Source of the DNA: Mesorhizobium huakuii
GTDB taxonomy: Bacteria; Pseudomonadota; Alphaproteobacteria; Rhizobiales; Rhizobiaceae
Direction: 5' to 3'
DNA: 64,000 nt
Assembly: GCF_014189455.1 (NCBI RefSeq)
Contig: NZ_CP050296.1
Location: 992,001 to 1,056,000 of the forward strand
In this document: piece after piece, positions 6,857 through 14,755 of the stretch
Layout: every line of letters starts with the position of its first letter
Position numbering within the stretch: position 1 is the first letter of the stretch
Made by a program: the position numbers and the translations under genes
Notes under the pieces: generated by a model
What the model saw: the letters and a program-made list of their open reading frames with translations, nothing else
Told to the model about the DNA's origin: nothing
Database searches by the model: none

Positions 6857-8359
6857 GTGAACGAGAGAATTGTGCCGCCGATCAGCGCCGCAGCAGCCGC
6901 CTTCCTGGCGCGTTCGCACCGGCCTTACATCAATGGCCGTTTCGTCGACGGCCTTTCCGGCGAAGGCCTCGCTGTCGACGATTCCGCCTCCGGCGAGATC
7001 GTCGCCCGCGTCCCCGAAAGCGGCCCCGAACTGGTCGACCAGGCGGTGCGCGCGGCGCGTGCCGCGCTCGAAGGCCCATGGGCGTCGATGCGGCCGGTCG
7101 ACCGCCAGAACCTGATGCTGAAACTCGCCGATGCCGTCGAGGCCGACGCCGATCTGCTCGCTGAAATCGAAAGCATCGAGAACGGCAAGTCGCTCGGCGT
7201 CGCCCGCATGCTGAGTGCCGGCGGCACCGTCGACTGGCTGCGCTATTATGCCGGCTGGGCGACCAAGATCGAGGGCTCGACTTTCCAGGTCTCCATTCCC
7301 GTGCCACCTGGCGCCAGGCACCAGGCGATGACGGTGATGGAGCCGGTCGGCGTCGTCGGCGCCATCGTGCCATGGAATTTCCCGCTGCTGATCGGCATGT
7401 GGAAGATCGCGCCGGCGCTGGCCTGCGGCTGCACGGTGGTGCTGAAGCCGCCGCAGGAAACGCCGCTTGGCCTGCTCAGGCTCGCCGACCTGATCGAGGC
7501 ATCGGGCTTCCCGCCCGGCGTCGTCAACATCGTCACCGGCAGCGGATCCGTCACCGGCGAGGCGCTGATCCGCCATCCCGGCATCGACAAGCTGACCTTC
7601 ACCGGCTCGACGGAGGTCGGCAAGCGCGTCGGCCACGCCGCGGTCGACCGTGTCGCCCGCTTCACGCTGGAGCTCGGCTCGAAATCGCCGATGATCCTGC
7701 TCGCCGACATGCAGGAAGGCATCGAGCCGCTTATTGCCGGGCTCGGCATGTTCTTCAACCAGGGCCAGGTCTGCACCTCGGCCTCGCGGCTGCTGATCGA
7801 GAAGTCGATCTACGACCGCACGCTTTCGCGGCTGGCCGAGATCGCCGACGGGATGACGCTGGGTGCCGGCCGCGACGCTGGGGCCCAGATCAACCCGCTT
7901 GTCTCGGCCAAGCACCGAAGAAGCGTCGAGGGCTTTGTCGAGCGCGGCCTGGCGGCGGGCGTCGAACGGGTCAGCGGCGCACGGCCGGTGCCCGGCAAGG
8001 GCCACTATGTGGCGCCGACCATCCTGCATAATGTCCGGCCCGACATGGAGATCGTGCGCGAGGAGGTGTTCGGGCCGGTGGTGGCGGCGATGCCGGTCGC
8101 CGATCTCGACGAGGCGATCCGCATCGCCAACGACACGCGCTATGGTCTCTCGGCCTCGATCTGGACCCGCGACATGGGCAAGGCGATGACCGCCATCCAC
8201 GGCCTCAAAGCCGGCACGGTATGGGTCAATTCGCACAACACGCTCGACCCCAACGCGCCGTTCGGCGGCTTCAAACAGTCCGGCATCGGCCGCGAGCACG
8301 GACGTGCGGCGATTGAGGGCTATCTCGAAACCAAGACCGTCATCATGCGGTATGCCTGA
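6857..8359 (+). CDS. NAD(P)-dependent aldehyde dehydrogenase
   Basis: ALDH-superfamily enzyme of 500 residues, converting an aldehyde to its acid in the cytoplasm. Catalytic Cys306 (NQGQVCTSASR) and general base Glu272 (ELGSKSP) are present, as are PWNFPLL and the cofactor motif FTGSTEVGK. GTG at 6857 is chosen because GAGGAGG ends 6-7 bases before it; upstream in-frame residues are not family-like. The gene ends in a perfect 30-base tandem duplication, and the next gene, a GMC oxidoreductase, starts 35 bases later, suggesting an alcohol-to-aldehyde-to-acid pair. The substrate is probably a betaine-type or short-chain aldehyde, by family resemblance only. Confidence 0.93.
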   Translation: MNERIVPPISAAAAAFLARSHRPYINGRFVDGLSGEGLAVDDSASGEIVARVPESGPELVDQAVRAARAALEGPWASMRPVDRQNLMLKLADAVEADADLLAEIESIENGKSLGVARMLSAGGTVDWLRYYAGWATKIEGSTFQVSIPVPPGARHQAMTVMEPVGVVGAIVPWNFPLLIGMWKIAPALACGCTVVLKPPQETPLGLLRLADLIEASGFPPGVVNIVTGSGSVTGEALIRHPGIDKLTFTGSTEVGKRVGHAAVDRVARFTLELGSKSPMILLADMQEGIEPLIAGLGMFFNQGQVCTSASRLLIEKSIYDRTLSRLAEIADGMTLGAGRDAGAQINPLVSAKHRRSVEGFVERGLAAGVERVSGARPVPGKGHYVAPTILHNVRPDMEIVREEVFGPVVAAMPVADLDEAIRIANDTRYGLSASIWTRDMGKAMTAIHGLKAGTVWVNSHNTLDPNAPFGGFKQSGIGREHGRAAIEGYLETKTVIMRYA

Positions 8360-8389
8360 ACCAAGACCGTCATCATGCGGTATGCCTGA
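8330..8389. repeat. Perfect 30-base tandem duplication at the ALDH/GMC gene junction
   Basis: Bases 8330-8359 and 8360-8389 are identical. Each unit begins ACCAAGACCGTCATCATGCG and ends in the TGA stop of the aldehyde dehydrogenase. The duplication does not alter the ALDH protein because the first stop is kept, but it inserts a second copy of its last codons between stop and the GMC start, displacing whatever ribosome-binding site had been there. No clear Shine-Dalgarno sequence now precedes the GMC gene. Confidence 0.97.
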
Positions 8390-8393
8390 CACG

Positions 8394-9980
8394 ATGAGCG
8401 CTGCGTACGACTACATCATCGCCGGCGCCGGCTCGGCCGGCTGCACGCTGGCCAACCGGCTGGTCAATGCCGGTAAGCGCGTGCTGGTCGTCGAGGCCGG
8501 CCCGGCCGACAACACCAGGCTCATCGACATGCCCGCCACCTTCGCCAAGGTGATCGGCACGGCGCGCAGCTGGATCTACGAATCCGAGCCCGAGCCCAGC
8601 GTCGGCGGCCGCCGGCTGCCGGTGCCGCAAGGCCGCACGCTGGGCGGTGGCTCTTCCATCAACGCCATGCTCTACATCAGGGGCCAGCCGCTGGATTACG
8701 ATGGCTGGCGCGACCTCGGCTGCCCCGGCTGGGACTGGGACGAGGTGCTGCCTGTGTTCCGGCGGCTGGAGCGCAATGAGCGCCTGGCCGGTGAACGCCA
8801 CGGCACCGAGGGACCGCTGCCGGTCTCCGATCCCCGCCACCGCCACCCGCTGTCATTGGCCTATGTGCAAGCCGCGCAGCAGGCCGGCTATCGCTACAAT
8901 GACGACTTCAACGGCGCCGCGCAGGAAGGCGTCGGCTTCTACCAGACGACCACGGCGAATGGGGAAAGACAGTCGGCGGCAAAGGTGTTCCTGCGGCCGC
9001 TGGCCGGCAATGCCAACCTCACCGTCATCACCGATGCGCTGGTCACCGGCGTGACGCTGGAAAACGGTGCCGCAAGCGGCCTCGCCTACACCACGGCGGA
9101 CGGCCAGAACCACGCGGCGACGGCAAAGGCCGAAGTGATTCTCACGGCAGGCGCGCTGGCGACGCCCAAGCTGATGATGCTATCGGGCCTCGGCCCGGCC
9201 GAGCATCTGACCGGGCTCGGCATTCCCGTCATCCGCGACATGCCCGCGGTCGGCCGCGACCTGCAGGACCATGTCGCCGCTCCCGTCTATGCGCTGACGC
9301 GGCAGCCGATCTCGCTGCTGGGCCAAGATCGCGGCCTGCGGGCGCTGCGCCATGGCTTGCAATATCTGATGTTCCGCACCGGCCTGCTCACCTCCAACGT
9401 CGTCGAAAGCGGCGGCTTCTTCGACACCGATGGCGATGGCCGGCCCGATATCCAGTTCCATGTCCTGCCGGTGATGATCGAAAGCGCCGAGCACGGCTCG
9501 ATCGAGCGCCACGGCATGGAGCTCAACCCGTGTGTGCTGCGGCCAAAATCGCGCGGTACGGTCAGCCTGCGCTCGCGTGATGCGGCGGACCCGATCCGCT
9601 TCACCACCGGCTTCCTCTCCGACCCGGACGATCTTGCCTTGCTGCTCGCTGGCATGAAGATCGCCCGCACCATCCTGCGCCAGCCGGCACTGCGGGCGGT
9701 GGTCGCCGAGGAACTGTCGCCGGGCGCGGACGCCGACCTCTCCGACCAAGCGATTACAGACCACATCCTCGAACACGCCAAGACGGTCTATCACCCCTGC
9801 GGCACCTGCCGGATGGGCAGCGATGACGACGCGGTGGTCGACCCGCAACTGCGCGTGCGCGGCGTACCGCGCCTGCGCATCTGCGACGCCTCGATCATGC
9901 CGCGCCTGATCAGCGGCAACACCAACGCCCCGGTGATTATGATCGCCGACCGCTGCGCGGATTTTATTTTGGGCGGGTAA
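8394..9980 (+). CDS. GMC family FAD-dependent alcohol/choline dehydrogenase-like oxidoreductase
   Basis: 528 residues. The FAD motif GAGSAG is at 11-16; the GMC signature GRTLGGGSSINAMLYIRG lies near residue 80-98; the catalytic His is in YHPCGTCRMG (His467) and the C-terminal SGNTNAPVIMIADR carries the partner Asn. Members oxidise primary alcohols such as choline, long-chain or polyethylene-glycol alcohols. The pairing with an upstream aldehyde dehydrogenase suggests a two-step alcohol oxidation. ATG at 8394 gives the standard N-terminus; ATG at 8383, within the duplicated segment, is possible. Confidence 0.93.
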   Translation: MSAAYDYIIAGAGSAGCTLANRLVNAGKRVLVVEAGPADNTRLIDMPATFAKVIGTARSWIYESEPEPSVGGRRLPVPQGRTLGGGSSINAMLYIRGQPLDYDGWRDLGCPGWDWDEVLPVFRRLERNERLAGERHGTEGPLPVSDPRHRHPLSLAYVQAAQQAGYRYNDDFNGAAQEGVGFYQTTTANGERQSAAKVFLRPLAGNANLTVITDALVTGVTLENGAASGLAYTTADGQNHAATAKAEVILTAGALATPKLMMLSGLGPAEHLTGLGIPVIRDMPAVGRDLQDHVAAPVYALTRQPISLLGQDRGLRALRHGLQYLMFRTGLLTSNVVESGGFFDTDGDGRPDIQFHVLPVMIESAEHGSIERHGMELNPCVLRPKSRGTVSLRSRDAADPIRFTTGFLSDPDDLALLLAGMKIARTILRQPALRAVVAEELSPGADADLSDQAITDHILEHAKTVYHPCGTCRMGSDDDAVVDPQLRVRGVPRLRICDASIMPRLISGNTNAPVIMIADRCADFILGG

Positions 9981-10020
9981 AGCGGCTGTTCAAGCCCTGC
10001 CGTTCGCAGCCTGTGCCGGC

Positions 10021-10178
10021 ATGTTGAGCAACTGGCTCGTATTGTCGATCGAGAACTGCACACGTCCGCTGGCGCTCCGATGGCCGCCAGCCTGCTGTCC
10101 CTGGTGCCGGTCATAGTGCTAAGCCTGCTCGCGCAGCGCTTCATCGTCGATACGCTACGCGAAAAGCAGGGATCATGA
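10021..10178 (+). pseudogene. Remnant of a sugar-type ABC transporter permease (C-terminus)
   Basis: From 10080 one frame reads MAASLLSLVPVIVLSLLAQR followed by FIVDTLREKQGS and stop, which closely resembles the C-terminal end of MalG/UgpE-type permeases. Just upstream, another frame from 10021 contains WLVLSIENCTRPLAL, reminiscent of the preceding permease loop, so the two pieces look shifted relative to each other. The rest of the gene is missing. The stop overlaps the start of the PfkB kinase by ATGA, a typical operon junction, which supports the idea that an ABC importer once preceded the kinase and was deleted. Confidence 0.5.
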
Positions 10179-10987
10179 GCACAGTCATCGTTATCGGCCA
10201 TGTCAATTACGACCAGGTCTGGTCGTTGTCCTCGCCCCTCGCCTCGGGCGCGCGCATCGTCTATTCCGGCCGCAGCGTCAGGCTCGGCGGCGGCGGCTTC
10301 CACACAGGCACCCAGTTGGCCAGGCTCGGCAACCAGGTCCGGCTGATCAGCAATCTGATGGATGACGACCATGGCCGGGCAGCGCTCGCCAAATTGCAGG
10401 CGAGCGGCATCGATACCGGCTACGTTACCCTATGGGCCGGCGAAACGCGGTTCACCGAAATCCTGCTCGAGCCCAATGGCGAGCGCACCATTTTGAACCC
10501 CGGCGGCCAGATGCGCCCGCCCTTCGCCGCACCGGAGCCTGTCAGCGGCGACGCCGCCTACCTCAACGCCCTGGTGCTCGATGCCGGCCTCGTTGCCTCG
10601 CTGCGGACGATCCCGCTTGTCATTTCGCAGTTTCCGCTGCGCAGCGCCTCGCCTCGCCCGGCCGACATCGTCATCGGATCGCGCGCCGATTTTCCCGGCG
10701 AGGACACGCGAGCGATCTGGGAGCGAGCAGCAGTGATCGCCGGCCCTCGCCTGAAGACGCTGGTGCTGACCGACGGAACGCGCCCGATCTCGCTCTATGA
10801 CGGCAAGGTGCTCAACCACGTCACGCCGCTGAAGCAGGTCTCCGTGCCCGACACGATCGGCGCCGGCGACTGCTTTACCGGGATCTTCCTGCACGGCCTG
10901 CTGCAGGGGCTGAGCCTTGAGCTTTCCGCCGAACAGGCCAGCCAGCAAACCGCCGAATGGCTGTCAGAACGATTCCGTACCGGCTGA
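10175..10987 (+). CDS. PfkB family carbohydrate kinase
   Basis: 270-residue ribokinase-like kinase. The N-terminal GGGGFHTGTQLARLG region and the second PfkB signature DTIGAGDCFTGIFL (residues 226-239, with Asp232 as the expected catalytic base) are clear. It phosphorylates a sugar, nucleoside or similar hydroxyl compound; the substrate is unknown. Its start overlaps the stop of an ABC permease remnant. Downstream is an orphan PhnM-like hydrolase behind its own Pho-box-like site, so the two may not share a transcript. Confidence 0.9.
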   Translation: MSTVIVIGHVNYDQVWSLSSPLASGARIVYSGRSVRLGGGGFHTGTQLARLGNQVRLISNLMDDDHGRAALAKLQASGIDTGYVTLWAGETRFTEILLEPNGERTILNPGGQMRPPFAAPEPVSGDAAYLNALVLDAGLVASLRTIPLVISQFPLRSASPRPADIVIGSRADFPGEDTRAIWERAAVIAGPRLKTLVLTDGTRPISLYDGKVLNHVTPLKQVSVPDTIGAGDCFTGIFLHGLLQGLSLELSAEQASQQTAEWLSERFRTG

Positions 10988-11010
10988 GACAGGCGGTCCG
11001 GCAAGGCCGA

Positions 11011-11028
11011 CTTTCATGAAAATGTCAT
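11011..11028 (+). promoter_or_regulatory. Putative Pho box (PhoB-binding site)
   Basis: CTTTCATGAAAATGTCAT matches 15 of 18 positions of the Pho-box consensus (two CTGTCAT-type half-sites 11 bases apart). It lies 183 bases upstream of the PhnM-like start. Phosphate-starvation control would fit an enzyme of phosphonate metabolism. Confidence 0.55.
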
Positions 11029-11211
11029 AAAAATCAAATGGAAACCGGCATTCGGGTGAACTAGAAAACATGTCCTGGAGAGATCGTGACCGAGGCGGCG
11101 GCAAGCCGGCGCATCGTCGCCATGATCGGCGTCTTCCACCACCCAACGATGTCGCCGACCTTGTCGCCCGCGAAATCCATCCTGAAACCGCTTCCTTGCA
11201 AGAGACGTGAC

Positions 11212-12438
11212 ATGTGGCTGAGTGAATTCGAAATCGTCCTGCGCGACCGCGTCATTCCGAACGGCGCCGTCAGGATCGAAAACGGCCGGATCGCCGAGAT
11301 CCGCGACAAGCCCGTCGAGCATGCCGACATAGAGGGTGGCGGCCGCCTGTTGCTGCCTGGCTTCATCGACATGCATGGCGACATGGTGGAGAGGGAAGTC
11401 GAGCCGCGCATCGGCGTGCATGTACCGATGCCGATCGGCATTGCCGAACTCGACAAGAAGCTCGCCTCCTGCGGCATCACCACCGCCTACGCCGCGCTCT
11501 CCTTCATCGGCGCCAGCGCCACCAGCGGCGTGCTGCGCTCGGAAGATCACACATCAGCGATCATCGACATCATCGCCGGGATGAAGGACGAATTGCTGGT
11601 CGACCATCGCATCCATGCCCGCTTCGAAGTGACGTTCACCCCGGCGATTCCCAGGCTGCAAAAGCTGATGGATGCCGGCAGGCTGCATCTGATCTCGCTG
11701 ATGGATCACACGCCCGGACAGGGACAGTATCGCGACGTCGAACTCTACATCGCCCGCATCGCCAAGGAACGCGGCATGTCCGTCGCGGACGCATCCGAGG
11801 TCGTCGGCAAGCGCATGGCCGGCCGCAACGGCCAGGGTGATGTGCTGAATGCGCTGCAGGACCTGTCGGCCCGCGCGCGGGCCGCCGGCGTCGTGCTCGC
11901 CTCGCATGATGACGACACGCTGGAAAAAGTGGAACTGGTCCATGGCCTGGGTGCCGCGCTCTCGGAATTCCCGGTGACGCTGGAAGCAGCACAGGAAGCC
12001 CGCAGGCTCGGCATGCACACCGCCATGGGCGCCCCCAACGCGCTGCCTGGCGGATCCTATTCCGGCAATCTTTCCGCCCGCCAGGCCTATGAGGCCGGGC
12101 TGCTCGACATGCTGGCCAGCGACTATCATCCGGCCTCGATCCTGCCTGCCGTGCTAGGCCTGGCGGAACTGCGGGGCGATGGCCTCGCGGCGGCGACGGC
12201 ACTGACCAGCGCCAACCCGGCGAACGCCCTGGGGCTCACCGATCGCGGCGCCATCGAGCCTGGCCTTCTAGCCGATCTCGTCGTGGCGGACCGCCATCCC
12301 GTGCCCCGCGTGCGCGCCACCTTCCGCGCCGGCCGCATGATCTACGGCGATGGCACGCTTGCACAGGCGGGGAGAGTAGAACGCCTTCCCCTCGCCATGG
12401 CTGAACGGCTACCGGCTGCCTCCCGGGAAAGCGCATAG
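11212..12438 (+). CDS. phnM: PhnM-like amidohydrolase (alpha-D-ribose 1-methylphosphonate 5-triphosphate diphosphatase family)
   Basis: 408 residues with the PhnM pattern: LLLPGFIDMHGDMVEREVEPR (metal-site His55), HARFEVTFTPAI, SLMDHTPGQGQY, VLASHDDDTLEKV and LASDYHPASILPAV. PhnM removes pyrophosphate from the ribose-triphosphate intermediate of the C-P lyase pathway. No other phn gene is in the window, so it is an orphan copy here. ATG at 11212 gives the family-like N-terminus; a GTG at 11086 would add 42 residues without similarity. The Pho-box-like site upstream supports a role under phosphate limitation. Confidence 0.88.
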   Translation: MWLSEFEIVLRDRVIPNGAVRIENGRIAEIRDKPVEHADIEGGGRLLLPGFIDMHGDMVEREVEPRIGVHVPMPIGIAELDKKLASCGITTAYAALSFIGASATSGVLRSEDHTSAIIDIIAGMKDELLVDHRIHARFEVTFTPAIPRLQKLMDAGRLHLISLMDHTPGQGQYRDVELYIARIAKERGMSVADASEVVGKRMAGRNGQGDVLNALQDLSARARAAGVVLASHDDDTLEKVELVHGLGAALSEFPVTLEAAQEARRLGMHTAMGAPNALPGGSYSGNLSARQAYEAGLLDMLASDYHPASILPAVLGLAELRGDGLAAATALTSANPANALGLTDRGAIEPGLLADLVVADRHPVPRVRATFRAGRMIYGDGTLAQAGRVERLPLAMAERLPAASRESA

Positions 12439-12447
12439 CGCTTTCCC
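12425..12447. terminator. Hairpin overlapping the stop codon of the PhnM-like gene
   Basis: GGGAAAGCGC-ATA-GCGCTTTCCC, perfect 10-base arms with a 3-base loop; the stop TAG (12436-12438) lies in it. There is no T-run, so it is terminator-like rather than a canonical intrinsic terminator. It merges into the intergenic repeat that follows. Confidence 0.5.
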
Positions 12448-12539
12448 TCGGGAATTGCGTCAAAACAAAGAGATAGAGCAAGAGCAATTCCAGGAAAGTA
12501 TGAGCGGTTTTTGGAGTGCGCCCCTCGGAGCGGACAGGA

Positions 12540-13337
12540 TCAAGCGGCAGTTTTGACCATCTTCCGGGCGTGTTGGTCTTCGAACTGTTGCGGGCTGAGA
12601 TAGCCGAGCGCTGAATGCAATCGGCGGGTGTTGTAGACCTCATCAATGAAGCGGGGAAGGTCCTCAGCGACGTCGGTGAAGGTTTCATAGGCCATCGGAT
12701 AGATGGCTTCGACCTTCATCGTCTTCATGAAGCTTTCCGCTTTGGCATTATCGTAGGGATTGCCGCGCCGACCCATCGATCCAATAAGATCGTGCTCGGC
12801 GAGAAGATTGCGATAGAGGAGCGCGGCATATTGCGCCCCTCGATCCGAGTGATGGACGCAGCCCGGCGGCGGCTTTCGCCGTTCGATTGCCGCCTTCAAT
12901 GCTGCAACGGTCAAGCGCGCGTCGATCGAACGGCCGATGGCGTAACCAACGACCTTGCGGGACCAGGCATCCAAGATGACCGCGACGTAGACGAAGCCTG
13001 CCGCAATCGCCACGTAGGTTATGTCGCTTACCCAAAGCCGGTTCGGGCCATCGAGTGTCACGTCCTTCGCCAGGTTCGGGAAGATCGGCAATTCATGATT
13101 GCTGTCCGTGGTGGCGATGAAGCGTCGCCTGATCCTGGGCTGCAGATCATGCTCGCGCATCAATCGTCTGATCTTCTTGTGGTTCACGACAATGCCGCTC
13201 TGCCGCAGCGCCGCCTGCATGCGGCGATAGCCGTAGGCTTCGAAGCTGTCGGAGATCTCACCCATCGTCTCGACGAGCGCTGTGTCATCCACGGCGGTTT
13301 CGGGCTGATCGTAGTAGGTTGATCGCGCGATCCCCAT
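12540..13337 (-). CDS. IS3-family transposase OrfB (DDE integrase domain)
   Basis: 265 residues with an HTH_21-like N-terminus and an rve integrase core. The catalytic triad is Asp105 (WVSDITYV), Asp165 ([10 protein letters not shown]) and Glu201 ([12 protein letters not shown]), a D,D(35)E spacing as expected for IS3 elements. Its ATG overlaps the orfA stop (TGATG). In this family orfB is usually made as an OrfAB fusion by a -1 ribosomal frameshift; I did not identify a clear slippery sequence. Confidence 0.95.
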   Translation of the reverse strand: MGIARSTYYDQPETAVDDTALVETMGEISDSFEAYGYRRMQAALRQSGIVVNHKKIRRLMREHDLQPRIRRRFIATTDSNHELPIFPNLAKDVTLDGPNRLWVSDITYVAIAAGFVYVAVILDAWSRKVVGYAIGRSIDARLTVAALKAAIERRKPPPGCVHHSDRGAQYAALLYRNLLAEHDLIGSMGRRGNPYDNAKAESFMKTMKVEAIYPMAYETFTDVAEDLPRFIDEVYNTRRLHSALGYLSPQQFEDQHARKMVKTAA

Positions 13338-13687
13338 CAGCCGGCATCCTTCAGCGATGGAGACACCGCGGGGCCGGTGATCACGGATGTAGGCCCGCTT
13401 CTGGGACGTGGTGCGCTTTTCAGAGCCCCCTTTAGAAACTCGATTTCCAAGGCTTGCCGGCCTACCAGCCGCTCCAGCGCGGCGATCCGAGCCTCATAGG
13501 TCTGCATCGTCTCGGCCGCCGCTACATCCTCGTCGAAGGCGCCGGCCTCGTATTTCTGGACCCAGATACGGATCAGGTTACGCGCTAGTTCGTGCCGCCT
13601 GGCCAGACCATGAAGCGTCTCGCCGGAGAGGAACTCTTGCACTACCTGACGTTTGAACTCGATGCTGTGCGCGCGATGTGCAGTCAT
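13337..13687 (-). CDS. IS3-family transposase OrfA (HTH protein)
   Basis: 116 residues from [19 protein letters not shown]: a helix-turn-helix domain ([25 protein letters not shown]) followed by a leucine-zipper-like coiled coil ([26 protein letters not shown]), the usual OrfA layout. Alternative ATG starts lie at 13696 and 13723. It ends at the orfB start. Confidence 0.92.
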   Translation of the reverse strand: MTAHRAHSIEFKRQVVQEFLSGETLHGLARRHELARNLIRIWVQKYEAGAFDEDVAAAETMQTYEARIAALERLVGRQALEIEFLKGALKSAPRPRSGPTSVITGPAVSPSLKDAG

Positions 13688-13821
13688 GGCTTCCATCTTT
13701 CGAAAGCCCGGCTTCCAAGTCAATTCTGCTTAGTCAAGCTGTCCGCTCCGAAGGGCGCATTCCATTTCCCGGGAAAAGTGTGAAACGGCTTTCGCACAGA
13801 AGTTGCGTCAAAACAAAGAGT

Positions 13822-14022
13822 CTAAACGTCGAGCACGACCATCATGCCGCGCACTTCGGCCATTTCCAGCAGCATGTCCTGCAGGGTTTCGACGGTCAGC
13901 GCTGCACCCGTTATGGCCACCAGCTCGGTGATACTCTCTCTCATGGAAATGACCGCGACTCCGGTTTTCTCGGAAAGCAGTCGTCCAATGGCTGCTCGGA
14001 TCTGGGCATTCTGGTCAGGCAT
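13822..14022 (-). CDS. Hypothetical small protein
   Basis: 66 residues, unrecognised. It has a strong ribosome-binding site (AAGGGGGAATC before ATG at 14022) and a balanced, protein-like composition: MPDQNAQIRAAIGRLLSEKT followed by helices rich in Glu, Met and Leu and ending MMVVLDV. It looks soluble and possibly helical. A longer start at 14064 would add 14 residues. It lies just beyond the right-hand repeat next to the IS element. Confidence 0.5.
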   Translation of the reverse strand: MPDQNAQIRAAIGRLLSEKTGVAVISMRESITELVAITGAALTVETLQDMLLEMAEVRGMMVVLDV

Positions 14023-14100
14023 GATTCCCCCTTCATGCTGGATGACGATATAAGTTTTCTCCAACGGTATGCTTTTTTCGCAACTTCTGCGAGCTTTAGC

Positions 14101-14361
14101 CTAGGCTTGCAAGCCGTCTTGGCATGTCTGATCTCTATTATTTGTCCGACAGTTGCTTAGCGACGACAGTGACGGCGGCGCCCACGGCTTGCCGTCCGCT
14201 TCCATGACCGCAAGCAGGGCCAGCGGCACTTCGTGCCGACTGAGCCCGATGAGGGGCTTGTCTTGCACCGTTACCGGCAATTCCGTGGATGTGTCGAAAA
14301 TGCAGCACATGCCTGTCGGCTCGTTCAGAATCTCAAAACGGTCCAATGCAAGCCTCTCCAT
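14101..14361 (-). CDS. Hypothetical small protein (doubtful)
   Basis: An 86-codon frame, unrecognised, with reasonable composition (IFDTSTELPVTVQDKPLIGL, then HEVPLALLAVMEADGKPWAPP). GGGG directly precedes the ATG at 14361, too close for a good ribosome-binding site; an internal ATG would give a shorter product. It is tandem with and upstream of the small gene at 13822-14022 on the same strand. It may be spurious. Confidence 0.3.
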   Translation of the reverse strand: MERLALDRFEILNEPTGMCCIFDTSTELPVTVQDKPLIGLSRHEVPLALLAVMEADGKPWAPPSLSSLSNCRTNNRDQTCQDGLQA

Positions 14362-14507
14362 CCCCCGGGAGCCTTGTAACGCGCGCGCCCATCAGAGGTT
14401 GCATGAGGGTGGACGTTTTTTGCGGCAGTGAACCGTGGATCGTACGGCATGCGGCCCGACAGGACCGCCCATGGCGCCATGGAAATCGCTTCGCACCATT
14501 TTAAATC

Positions 14508-14521
14508 TTGACGCGTGTCAA
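14508..14521. promoter_or_regulatory. Palindromic operator candidate upstream of the sugar ABC importer
   Basis: TTGACGCGTGTCAA is a near-perfect 14-base palindrome in an AT-rich stretch (AATTTTTTATAAAACATG follows), and its left half could also act as a -35 element. It is the best candidate for a regulator site of the 14756-17507 operon. No regulator gene is adjacent. Confidence 0.35.
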
Positions 14522-14755
14522 TTTTTTATAAAACATGCGCAAACGCTGATGGGGCTAGGTCAGCGCTCTGGGAGGAGAAATGCCTGGCATGGAAAAGGTC
14601 CCGACCGGGTCCGTTGTCCGCGAGACGTTCGGCGCTCGCAGGGCCGGAGGCCGCGCGGCGTCGCCAATCCCGGTATGGCTCTCGCAGCACCAGCCGCGGG
14701 CGTCCGTGGGCATGCCGATGAGACACATCAAACAAACAAGAAGCGGAGGAACAAA
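14522..14755 (+). other. Leader region of the sugar ABC operon with a possible leader reading frame
   Basis: No recognised gene. A very good ribosome-binding site (GGGAGGAGAA) precedes an ATG at 14580 opening a 65-codon frame rich in Arg and Gly that runs into the start of the binding-protein gene in another frame (to 14777). The frame has no recognisable family. It could be a leader peptide or chance. Confidence 0.3.

Larger units (their letters stand above)
12512..13764 (-). mobile_element. IS3-family insertion sequence, complete (1253 bases)
   Basis: Terminal inverted repeats are about 27 bases with three mismatches; the ends read TGGAGTGCGCCCCTCGGAGC (left) and, on the other strand, TGGAATGCGCCCTTCGGAGC (right). 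Flanks give a probable 3-base target duplication, TTT (12509-12511 and 13765-13767). Two overlapping genes, orfA and orfB, on the minus strand encode a DDE transposase. Both reading frames are intact, so it may still be active. Confidence 0.92.
12448..13820. repeat. Short intergenic repeat element split by an IS3-family insertion
   Basis: The left part (12448-12511) holds GGAATTGCGTCAAAACAAAG and then AGCAATTCCAGGAAAG...GCGGTTTT. The right part (13765-13820) resumes with TTTCCCGGGAAAAGTGTGAA and ends with GTTGCGTCAAAACAAAGAG. Joined together they make a continuous element like those at 28.3 and 53.7 kb. The IS therefore landed inside a pre-existing repeat. Confidence 0.75.

Noticed and set aside
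6836-8392. Long minus-strand reading frame opposite the aldehyde dehydrogenase (518 codons)
   Set aside because: It mirrors the ALDH gene, is rich in Arg, Asp and Gly as expected for the antisense of high-GC coding DNA, and shows no family motif.
12425-12447. CRISPR-like or attachment-site structure near the IS
   Set aside because: Only a single hairpin and dispersed repeats; no repeat-spacer pattern and no integrase of the tyrosine type.
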